Assembly (NCBI GenBank): GCA_009823395.1
Contig: CM020519.1
Span: forward strand, 1,240,001-1,304,000
DNA: 64,000 bases
Source: Thamnaconus septentrionalis
Lineage: Eukaryota; Chordata; Actinopteri; Tetraodontiformes; Monacanthidae
Reading direction: 5' to 3'
A program made the translations under genes and the position numbers. The notes below the pieces were generated by a model, which worked only from the letters and a program-made list of their open reading frames with translations, did not search any database and was not told the origin of the DNA. Positions 26,001 to 37,621 of the stretch are shown one piece after another (position 1 is the stretch's first letter; every line of letters begins with the position of its first letter).

Positions 26001-27468
26001 GAGTCTCTGGGCAAAGCCAAACATTTCTTGAAGAAGCTGTGGCGACCCTGATTATCTCCTTGATGAATGGAGGTCAGCAGGATGAGCTGAGGTGTGAGTG
26101 ATGTTTGATGTTCTGCTGAAGATGCTTCAGGTCGTCCTCCATCATCCAGGTGTCAAGAAGCCTGGCTGATCTTCTTCTCAAACACCTCCACTAACCGTCG
26201 TCTTATTATCTGGATTTGGCGCTAACTGCTTTTTGACCTGGAGGTGATTCTGAAGATCCTGAGTGGCGGCGGCGCTGGTGTGTGATTGGCTGAGAGGAAT
26301 GTGTCTCCGCTGGATGAAGATGTTGCGTGATGGATGTTTCAAACTCTGCGTGACCTATGAGCTGTGAGGGTTGCGAGACGTGTCCTGGCTCCAGGGTCTT
26401 TAGGCTCTGATGGATGAGGAGGTGGAGATAAAAGCGGGATTAGTGGAGGATCAGGCTGAAAGGTTCCCAGTCTGGGAGCTTCTGTCCAAGTCCTGCTGCT
26501 GAGTCAGAGCTTCTGGTGCTGCTGCAGACACTGGTCAGACTGTTGGTGGGAGCTTTGAGTGAAAGGAAGAAGAAGAAGGAGAAGAAGAAGACCGGACGTC
26601 AGCAGCAGCAGCAGCACCAGGTCCCTGGTGTCCTCCAGGAATGTGTCTCCGTCAGTCAGCTGGCAAGCAGAAGATAAACTACCCTGGTTCCTCTAAGTGG
26701 CACCACTTCACTCTGGCTGCGGATGAAGAAAAACAGCCTGAAGCTGATTGGAGGCTTTTAAATCTTCGGGCTGCTGTTATGCAACCGGCTCGACTCCAAC
26801 GTTTGTCTTTTGCGGATTACTTGGTTTTTTTTTCTTCTTCTCTCAGTCTAATGCATCCACAGGCTTCTTTACTGGGTGAAGCCCGAATTCCAGCGGCTTG
26901 GAACATCTGCTTTGCATCAGTGAGAAACTTAAAGACGTCTTGTAGTAAAAAAAAAAAAAAAGAAAGAAAAGAAAAGAAAAAAGCCCAGCGCTGCTACTTT
27001 CTCTTCCTGGTCGTCCAGACTTGGTGGTGACTCCTCCAGCAGGAGACCTTCGCTGACGTCTGTTCTTCAACTCAGCAGGAGAACCTCCGCTTGCTGCAGC
27101 AGCAGCAGTCAGCTGGTTGTGACCAGAAGAGAGAAGACGGTTAGAACAGAACACTGGAGACCACTGGAGAACACTGCAGAGCATTGCAGAACACTGGAAA
27201 CCACGGGGGACCACTGCAGAACAATGGAGAACTCTGGAGAACACTGCAGAACAATGGAGAACTCTGGGGAACACTGCAGAACACTGGAGAGCTCTGTAGA
27301 ACACTGCAAAACAATGGAGAACTCTGGAGACCACTGCAGAGCATTGCCGAACACTGGAAACCACTGGAAACCACTGGAGCTGCTTTTTACAGTTTTAGTT
27401 CTGGATAAAAATGTGTGTTTGGCTCAGAAGTGACTTCTCACCTGTGGAAACTCACAGGAATACCTCAG

Positions 27469-27507
<39 letters not shown>

Positions 27508-30500
27508 ATCCATCATTGCCTCACTTCACTTTCTCCTGACCCCCCTGTCACCCCCTCACCCCCCAACCCCTCCAGTCCCACGCACGCCACCCAGGGACGT
27601 CCAGGTGTACGAGCCCACCCCCAACAGCCTGAGCGTGCGCTGGCTGCCGGCCTCGGGCCAGGTGCAGCAGTACCGTGTGACCTACCGACCTCTGACCCCC
27701 GGAGCCGGACGCAGCGACTCGGTGAGTCGCATTCCTCCGTGCGGAGAAGACGTGGCCCCGGGGGAGGGGGGGGGGGGGGGGCAGAGTTGACGTGAGGTCA
27801 GGTGACCGCCTCCTGCAGGTGGATCCTCTCGCCCAACCACCAGGCCTGTGGACAGATGCAGAGGCTGCCTGCTGATGAGGAATCTTCTCCTTCCTGTTTT
27901 TGCAGCAACATCTGGAATCAGTCCAGAGTCTTGTTGCAACATCTGGACGGCTTTTATAGACAGTGGTTTAGCTCCAATAAATAAAAATGACTGAATCATA
28001 AACCCTATTTATATATTTATTTATTTTATTTTTTAATTCTTATTCACTTCGTCCAGACTGCTAAATCAAATTTTTTTCCTATTATCAAATATTTTCTTCC
28101 TCTTATTTCATTATTAGTAAATATTTTTCCAAGACTTCAGCAGCAAAGTTTGCTGGACTTGATTCGATCGTTTATTCTACTTTTCTGTTGATGTGAGAGG
28201 ATTTTTCCCTCGATGAGTCTGAAGTGTCCCGGAGATCCTGAAGGCCTCGTCTGTTTATGCCAGACTCTCCACCACTTGGTGGCAGGAGGCCCAGAGACTC
28301 TGACGTGGCCTTGCTGGAAGCTGCAGCTTGATGAAGATGAAGATTCATGAAGATGTGTTTTTTCTTTGGCTGATCTTCTTCTTCTTCTTCTTCTTCTTCT
28401 TTGCTTGTGAAGATCCTGGTTCCAGGGAACACCCACAACGCCTACCTGGACAACCTGATCCCAGACACCCCCTACTCCGTCCAGGTCCAGCCCGTGTACG
28501 TGGACGGAGACGGCCCCCAGGTGGACGGCAAAGGAAAAACACGTGAGGAGCTGCTGGGAACCAGAGTGGGAGATAGGAGGAAGACTCTGAGTCCTCGACC
28601 CTTCTTCATGTTGAAGCCCTGGTTGTTGTTTTTTTTTCCCAGTTCCACGCGCCGCTCCCCGGAACATGCGCGTGTTTGACGCCACCACCAGCAGCCTGAC
28701 CATTGGTTGGGACCACGCCGAGGGTCCCGTCCAGCAGTACAAGATCTCCTACGCCCCCATGACCGGAGACCCCATCACTGAATATGTAAGTAGCAGCACA
28801 GAACCCCCGGATCAGGTCTGGAACTTCTCAGTTAATGAACTGGTTTGGAGCTACTGGTTCAGGACGGCAGATTAGTCAGATGATTACGGGCAACGCTCGG
28901 AAAAACCCACAGTGACATTACCAGCAGTCTGGAGTGATCGGGGGGGTGGCGGAGTCAGCCCTTCACTGAGGAATGTTTGGTATGAGGCTTGCTGGAAGGT
29001 TCCAGAGGAGCTTCCTGTTGAAGAACACCAGCCCGACAACACAGCCCAGTGATTAAAGATGTGGAAAGATGATCTGATGCAACTATTCCAACAGTTGATC
29101 CAGCTAATCTGACCTCGGGCTTCTGTGTCTGCGTGTCTTCTTCAGACCGTGGTTCCGGGCAACAGGAACAACGCCATGCTGCAGAACCTGGTGCCCGATA
29201 CGCCGTACAATATCACAGTGGAGGCCGTCTACCCCGAGGGTCCTGGAGGCTCCCTGACAGGGCCTGGCCGCACCGGTGAGAATCCAGAAATCCCAGAGGT
29301 CACTTGTGACCCCAGAGATCAATTCATCAATCGACTTTTATTTGATTCTAAGTGTAACCTTTATGGAAAAGGAAGGTCTCAAGTCTACTCTTAAATAAAT
29401 CCCTGAGATCACTGCGTTTACCTAAAATTCCAGAGATCACCTGAGATCACCAGAGATCCATAAGATCACCAGAGATCTCCTGAGATCACCAGAGATCCAT
29501 AAGATCGCCAGAGATCTCCTGAGATACCAGAGATCACTGCAGATCTCCTGAGATCGCCAGAGATCCCTGTGATCTGGGCTGCTGACCTGTGCTCTCTCTC
29601 TCCCAGCCGGTCTGCTGAGTCCCAGGAACCTGCGGGTGTCAGACGAGTGGTACACCAGGTTCAGGCTGTCCTGGGACCCGGTGTCTGCTCCAGTGCAGGG
29701 ATACAAGGTCATCTACTCTCCTGCAGGTGGGACCAGCTGACCCTCTTCCTCAATCTCTCCTCCGGATTGGTCAAACGTCATGCTTCAGGTCTGAATAAAA
29801 ACCCCTTCTTGTACTTCAGACTCCACCTCCAGCCAGCCGCTGGAGATCTTTGTGGGCGACGTGGCCGCCTACACCCTTCACAACCTGCAGCCGGGAACCA
29901 AGTACGATGTGAAGGTGGTGGCCCAGTACACCAACGGGATGAGCCAGCCGCTGGCCGGACAGGGGACCACACGTATGTACCGGCAGAACCCACATCCGCC
30001 CTGTTCTGTTTCTCTGCGTCTGACTGGCTGAGGACTGGGTTTGACTCCTCCCCTTCCTCCTCCTTCATCTTTAGTTTACCTCAATGTCACCAACGTGGAG
30101 ACCTTTGGCGTGGAGCACGACAAGTTCTGCATCAAGTGGACTCCTCACCGGGCAGCCACGTCCTACCGCATCAAACTCAACCCTGTGGACCGTGAGTCTT
30201 CTGCGCCACCTGCTGCTGCAGCTCTGCCCTCAGGGTGCCAAGCGGCTGTCAGTCTGAGTTTGAGCTGGCAGACGCTGATCGGAGACGACGTTGACATGAC
30301 TCACCACCTGTCAGCTGCTCTGCTTTTCATTCCCGCACACATGGAGGAGATCAAAACATACAGTAGATTGGAGTTTGGGCCAACTATGAAAAAAAAAGTA
30401 TCACGTGATCAGCTGTGGGCGTGGCTTCAGTCGACTGGTGTCAGGAGAAGCAGCAGAATCAGTCTTCTGGATGCTCCTACCAGACCCTCGGGGGACGGTT

Positions 30501-33500
30501 GGTGCTGGATGGAGTAATTAACCACTGGCACGGTTCCAGATCCAGTCTGATGTCCCAGAACTTCCCCATTAATCCAAACATTCCTAGAGATGGAGGGTGT
30601 CTCTCCGAATCAGTGTGTGCTTCCTGATACTCGGTAGACTTGCTGATTGCCGGTCGTCTCTGCTTGTTTTGTTGACGGACTGAGTGACTGCTGGTTCTCC
30701 TCCTTCCTGCAGCATCCAGCAGGGGGCAGCGTGAAGTGACCATCCCTGCTGGCGTTCCCCAGTACTGCTTCCAGGACCTGTCGCCCGACGCCCTGTACAC
30801 CGCCACCGTCTTCCTGCAGACGCCGTACCTGGAGGGTCCAGGCGTGGACGCCAAGGAGCGCACCTGTGAGTCCCTGAACCTGGGCCTAGTCCTTGCATAG
30901 GACCTAGTCCTGGGCCTGGACCTGGTCCTGGCTCTGACCCTGGTCCTGGTCCTAGTCCTTGCATTGGACCTTGACCTTGACCTGGACTTGGACCTGGGAT
31001 CTGGACCTGGACCCGGTTATGGTCCTTGAAAAGGCCGTGGTTCTGGACCAGATATCCAGATGTTCTCATGATACTCTGCAGGACATCACCCATAACATCT
31101 GACCCGCTCCAGAACAATGACTCCATCCTGTGTTTACACGCTCCAGACACACGTGTGACTGTTGTGTGTTTCCCTGCAGTGGTGAAGCCGACTCTGCCTC
31201 CAACCATGCCGCCCACACCCAGCCCTCCGCCCACCATCCCGCCTGCCTGGGCAGGTGAGTGTCTTGCTTCCTTGCTTGCATCCTGAACACAGATCTCCTG
31301 GTGGAGAAGGTCCAGGAAGTCCAGACTCCCAGTCCCTGGAGGCGTGACGAGGACTCTGGGGAGTTACGTGTGTTGCTGGCAACTCGCACTCACCAGAACA
31401 CGGCTGTTTAGGAGCAGATACTCAGGTGTTGACAGGCAGCCTGGATGTTCTGCTAGAGACCAGACTTGCTGGAGGAGGAGTTCAGTGCCGCTCCAGACGT
31501 CTGGTTGCCACATGTTCTCTGCTGTGTTTGGCTTTCATTAGTGTTGCCTCGGGTTCCAACTCGCTCCCCGGTTCCTCTGCTGTTGACGTCTCAGTTTCTC
31601 AGCCGAGCGTTTGCTAAGCTCCTCCAGCCCGCTGCCACTGGAACCCACACGTAGAGTTTTGTCTGGTGGCATTTGACTTCCTCTCTTTCTGTCGCTCACC
31701 CCCAGTGTGCAAAGGAGCCAAAGCGGACGTGGTTTTCCTGATCGACGGCTCCTGGAGTATCGGCGAAGAGAGCTTTACCAAAGTCATGCACTTTGTCTCC
31801 AGCATGATCTCGGCCTTTGATGTCATCGGACCCTCTGGCATGCAGGTGCGTCTCGGTGTGTTTGGAAGATTAGATTGGACCCTTTAGGATCAGATCAGTC
31901 CTGAAGACACCAGATTAAACCGACAGGAACCAGGTCAGACCTGCAGGAACCAGATTAGACCTGTAGGACCCAGTTCAGGCCAGTAGGAATCAAATCAGAC
32001 CAGCAGGAACCACATCAGACCTGCAGGAACCGGATCAGACCCTGTATGAACCAGATGAGACCTGCAGGAAACGTGGTGAGCTCTAGGACTCACTGACATG
32101 GATCTGATCTGCCTCACAGGTGTCCCTGGTTCAGTACAGTGACGAAGCCAAGACGGAGTTCAAGCTCAGCTTCTACCAGGACAAGGGTGTGGCCATTGCG
32201 GCGCCCCAGCACATCCGCTACAGGGGCGGAAACACCAAGACAGGTGAGGCTTCCTGCCCACTGCTGCACCAGAGGAGATCCTCCTCCTCCCCCTCTTCCT
32301 GTTCCTCCTCCTCCTCCTCCACTCTCTGTTCCTCACTCGCTTCCCTTCTGCCACAGGTGTGGCACTCAAGCACACCTATGAAAAGGCCTTCTCGGTGGAG
32401 AATGGAATGCGGAGGAACGTTCCCAAGGTGGTGGTGGCCATCACAGATGGTCGCTCGCAGGACGAGGTGAAGAAGAGTGCTGCCAAGCTCCAGCACGCAG
32501 GTAACAGCAGGCAGAGGAAGCTTTGGCCTGACGAAGGTCCACCCTCCACACCCCCACCTCCCGGCTGCTCCGTCACTTCCTGTCTTCATGTCTTCAGGCT
32601 ACAGCGTCTTCTCTATCGGCGTCGCCGACGTGGACTTTGTGGAGCTGCAGCAGATCGGCAGCAAACCCAGCGAGAGGCACGTCTTCGTGGTGGACGACTT
32701 TGATGCTTTTGACACCATCAAGGAAAATCTGATCACGTTCATCTGTGAGACGGCGTCGTCAAGTAAGTTACCTTCACACCTGTAGGACCTAGATTAGACC
32801 TGTTGGAACCACAGCACACCTCCCAGCTGCTAAAGGTCTCCTGCTGCCCTCCTTGTTTTCCAGCCTGCCCCTTGATCTTCCTGAACGGCTTCACGTCACC
32901 AGGTGAGTGCCGGTCATGGCCTAACCAGGTCTGTGGCTGAGATCTGCTCCAGGTTCTGGATCTCATGGATGTTCTGTCTTCAAGGCTTCCGGATGCTGGA
33001 GGCTTTCAACCTGACTGAGAAGACGTACGGCTCCCTGAAGGGCGTCTCCATGGAGCCAGGCTCCTTCAACAGCTTCGCTGCCTACCGACTCCACCGGAAC
33101 GCCTATCTGAGCCAGCCGTCAGCGTGAGTGTTTTTTAACTGTGAGTCCGGAGCGTGTGAATGTAGCTGAGGAGCCTCCAGTCAAGGTCTGGAGCTCTGGA
33201 GGACGACCTCAGTGCCCAGTGGGTCAGTGGGTTTATGAGCACCGGGCCCAGCGAGCCCCTAACTGGCCAGACTCCAGTAGGAGAGGGAGAAGGTTCTGGA
33301 GGAGGAGGGGGGGGCAGGGGAGGAGCTTCCTCCTCTGGTCTGAGAACATCAAACCTCCACTTAAATCTGCACATCCTGAATTCTCAGTGTCTGCAGCTCC
33401 TCTCTGTGATGTCACAGCCTGCTACTAGCACCTCCTGCTGACATCTGGTCTCCTGTGTGTGTGTGTGATCCACCCAGTGAGATCCATCCTGACGGCCTTC

Positions 33501-35294
33501 CTCACTCCTACACCATCATTCTGATGCTCCGCCTCCTTCCCGACTCTCCCACGGAGGCCTTTGACGTCTGGCAGGTGTCCAGCAAAGACCAGCGACCGGA
33601 GACGGGCGTTACCGTGGACCGTAAGTGTCGCTCAAATCACGGCACTGCTGAAGATGATGGAGATGATGAAGATGATGGAGTGATGGTCTGATGTCTCCTC
33701 ATCATCTACTCAGCCTCCAGCCAGACTGTGTCTTTCTACAACCAAGACGAGAAAGGCGCAATCCAGAGGGTCACCTTCGACTCGGACCAGGTGAAGAGGA
33801 TCTTCCATGGGAGCTTCCACAAGGTGAGGCCTTCAGATGTTCCTCCTGCTGGATGGACGTTCAGATGTTTCTCATGCTGGATGGATGGACACCTGCTCTG
33901 ATCCACAGTCAGAGCTGATAGATAGATAGATTTATTATTTATTTAACAGAGTCAAGGTCCAGATCAAAGGATTAAAAAAAGCAAACTCACACCCAAACAA
34001 GCAAGCAAGAGAGATGGACCCTGGACGTGGTGGATGTTCTGCAGATGTTCTCCAGCCTCTAAAGGTCACTTCTTTATCTCTTCTCTCCTCCACAAAAGCT
34101 CCACATCATGGTTTCGTCCACCGGCGTCAAGCTCAATGTGGACTGTCAGCCAGCCGGCGAGAAGGAGATCAAGGCAGCAGGAAACACCTCCAGTGATGGT
34201 TACCAGGTCCTGGGGAAGATGTCCAAGTCTGGAGGCTCTGCAAGAGAGTCGGCCACTGTGAGTCCAACACACAAACACAGAAAGACGCAGAGTTGAAGAC
34301 AGCGTTGACGAAGCGACGACTCGTCCTGTATCTTCTGCTCCACAGTTCCAGCTGCAGATGTTTGACATTGTGTGCACGTTGGGCTGGACCAGCAGGGACC
34401 GCTGCTGTGACCTGCCCTCCATGGTGAGGCACCTCCTCGCTGCTCCTCGCTGCTCCTCACTGCCCCCCGATTCTTCTCGTCCTGCCCTGCTGCTCCACTA
34501 CCCCCTCCTCCTACTCTTCATCCTCTTCCTCCTCTCCCCTCTGACCTTTAGCCAGGATCTGGTGATCTTCTGAGGCTGGTTGTACCCTCAGTCCTCCACA
34601 AACCTTTGATCGTTTCCGCTAAAAATGCAGCTTCTGTAGCTCTGCTGAAGGTTCCTGGTTACTCCACCACAGGAACCTCCCTGAATCTCACATCTCCTCC
34701 TGCTTCCTTCCTTCTCCAGAGGGATGAGCTCAAGTGTCCGGCCCTCCCCAACGCCTGCAGCTGCACCTCAGCTGGCAGCGGGGAACCAGGAGTCCAGGGT
34801 CCTGTGGTGAGTTCACGTCAAGACTAACTCACCTTCACTCAGCAGGCATCTCCTCTGGAGACCAACGGCTCTTCATCTTCTCTTCTTCCTTCAGGGATCT
34901 CCTGGCAGCAAAGGCAACCGAGGCGAGAAGGGAGAGTCTGGTTCTGCCGTAAGTACCTCCTGAGAAGAAAGGAACCTCCATCAGCCATCTCTAGTTCCTC
35001 CAGGCTGCTGGCTTCTCCTCCATCAAGAACATCAATAACATTATCTTGGAGAATTGTTCAGTTGAGGTCACTGGACTTGTTCTTGTCCAGTGACCTCAAC
35101 TGAGAACCTTCACAGACATCAAGAACATCAGGAAACATCAGGTTTCCTGGACAACCTCTGACCTTTTTCCTGTTTTCCTTCTTCAGGGGCCGATGGGACT
35201 CCGAGGGGACGTGGGACCTCCAGGACCGATGGGTCTGCCAGGCCCTCAGGGGCCCAGTGGCCTGTCCATCCCTGGAGAGGCTGTGAGTGGCACA

Positions 35295-35352
<58 letters not shown>

Positions 35353-37590
35353 CAGCTGAGGCTTCCTGTGTTGTGTCCACAGGGTCGACCTGGACCAAAA
35401 GGAGACATTGGAGATTCTGGTCTCCCGGGACAGAAGGTGGGTCAACTAGGATTTCCAGTCAAATTCTTTCTGAAGAATTTCGCCTCCTCCTCCTCCTCCT
35501 CCTCTTCCTCCTTCTCCACTTCCTCCTCCTCTTCCTCCTCCTCCCCACTTTCCTCCACTAACTCCTCCTTCTTCTCTTTCTCCTCTTCCTTGTCCTCCCC
35601 CTATTCCTCCTTTTCTCTCTCCTCCTTCTCCTCCTAATCCTCCACTGCGGTGTTAGAACTTTTCCTGTAGACAGGTTCTGACATTTCCAGGAACTGTGCG
35701 ACATCAGCTAGTAAAGTGAGAAGATTAGGGTTCCATCACTGTTGCCTACCCCAAATCTCCCATAATCCCCCTGGACGTCGGCCACCACTCACTGCTGGTG
35801 TCTGCGGGCTCTCCAGCTCCACCTAGCTATTGCTGAGGGCAGCAGCAGGGCGCAGGTGGGCGACTGGCGGAGCTGCCAGGTTCTCCTCCTCCTCCTCTTC
35901 CTCTTCAGAATAATGGCCAATAAAAGAGACGTGGAAAATGTTCTGCTGCCTGTAAATGTTTTGAGGGAGCATCAAAGAGTCAAGTGGACGACTCGTAAAA
36001 TCCATGGAGAGGCTTTCAGAAGATCAAATTCAGTGTCTGGAGTGGAGACAAAGTGGCGAGAGTGATCTGAGGTGAAGTCCACCTCCATGCAGCAGGTCCA
36101 GGTACAGGTTCTGAGCTCCTTGTTTTGCTGTCTGCAGGGCTCCCGTGGTCCTCCAGGTCCCGTTGGCCCCATGGGACCAGCTGGAATCAAAGTAGGTATT
36201 CAGGAACCAGAAAACCAAGACCCAGGTCTTCAACAGGAACCCAGGAGGTCTTCCTTCATCTTGACGTCTTCTTTGTGCTCGCAGGGCCCTCAAGGACAGG
36301 ATGGACCCGCCGGACCGCGAGGCCCCCCGGGGCCCATGGTGAGGACCTGCTGCTGGAGTCCACATGCCACAGCAGAGTTCTGCTTTGTCGAGGAGCTCCT
36401 CCTTCTCCCTCTGCTCCTCCTGCTCCTCCTGACAGTTCCTCCTCTCCCTCGTGTCCTCCAGGGTCCTCCAGGATCTCCAGGACTTCAGGGTGCAGCAGGG
36501 AAGCCCGGCAGCCACGGAGACACCGGATCTCCAGTGGGTTTCTGACTGAGTCACAGAGTCTTTTGAACTCTGAGTTTCAAAGAGTCTGACGGTTCCTTCT
36601 TCTTCTTCTTCTTCTTCTTCTTCTTCTTCTTCTTCTTCTTCTTCTTCTTCTTCTTCTTCTTCTTCTTCTTCTTCTTCTTCTTCTTCTTCTTCTTCTTCTT
36701 CTTCTTCTTCTTCTTCTTCTTCTTCTTCTTCTTCTTCTTCTTCTTCTTCTTCTTCTGTGTGGTTGTTGTCTTCTTCAGGGATCCACGGGGCCCAAGGGCG
36801 ACAAGGGAGAGAGAGTGAGTGAGAGACCTAAACAATGAACACAACACTGGAACACAACATGACAGCACAACACTACAACACTGCACTACACAACACTACA
36901 CAGTACTACAGCACCTTGATGTGAAGCCTCCTCTCGTCTCCTGCAGGGCGACTTTGCTCCTCAGAACATGATGCGCTCCATTGCACGACAAGTGTGCGAA
37001 CATCTCATCAGCAGTAAGACGTGGCTCCGCCCCCTTCCCCAACCCCTCTGACGTCTCACCGCCGGACTCTCCTCCTCGTCTGACCACGCCCCCTGTCTTC
37101 CCTCCCTGGCACTGCAGGTCAGATGGCTCGAGTCAACACGATGATCAACCAGATCCCCAGCGGCCTCAGCAGCAACCAGGGGCCCCCGGGACCTCCCGGC
37201 CTCCCCGGCAGGCAGGGGCCCCGCGGAGAGGCGGGCGCGGCCGGCCGCAACGGCTTCCCGGGAAGTTCGGGTCAGCCGGGCCAGCAGGGAGAACGAGGTC
37301 AGTGACTTAAAGCGACAAGTCGATGTAAACAGGAAGCGAAGTCCGGAGTCTCGGAGGTTCCCACAGGAACCAGAGGGAACCGGTTCTGGACGTCTGATGT
37401 TGACTACTGCTGTGTGACCTTCAGGGACTGAGGGAGCTAAAGGAGAGCGAGGAGAGCCGGGGGTTGGCCAGCGAGGACAGCGAGGTCCTCCAGGTGCGAC
37501 CTCCACCTTGACCTTCTAAGGAACCTTCAGGACCTTTTGAAGCACCTTCAGGACCTCCTGGGAGCTCAAGTTCTCAACAGCAGTTGCTGC

Positions 37591-37621
<31 letters not shown>

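Noticed and set aside
36551..36886. Lysine-rich minus-strand frame
   Set aside because: It is the reverse reading of the (TTC)n run inside a col12a1 intron.
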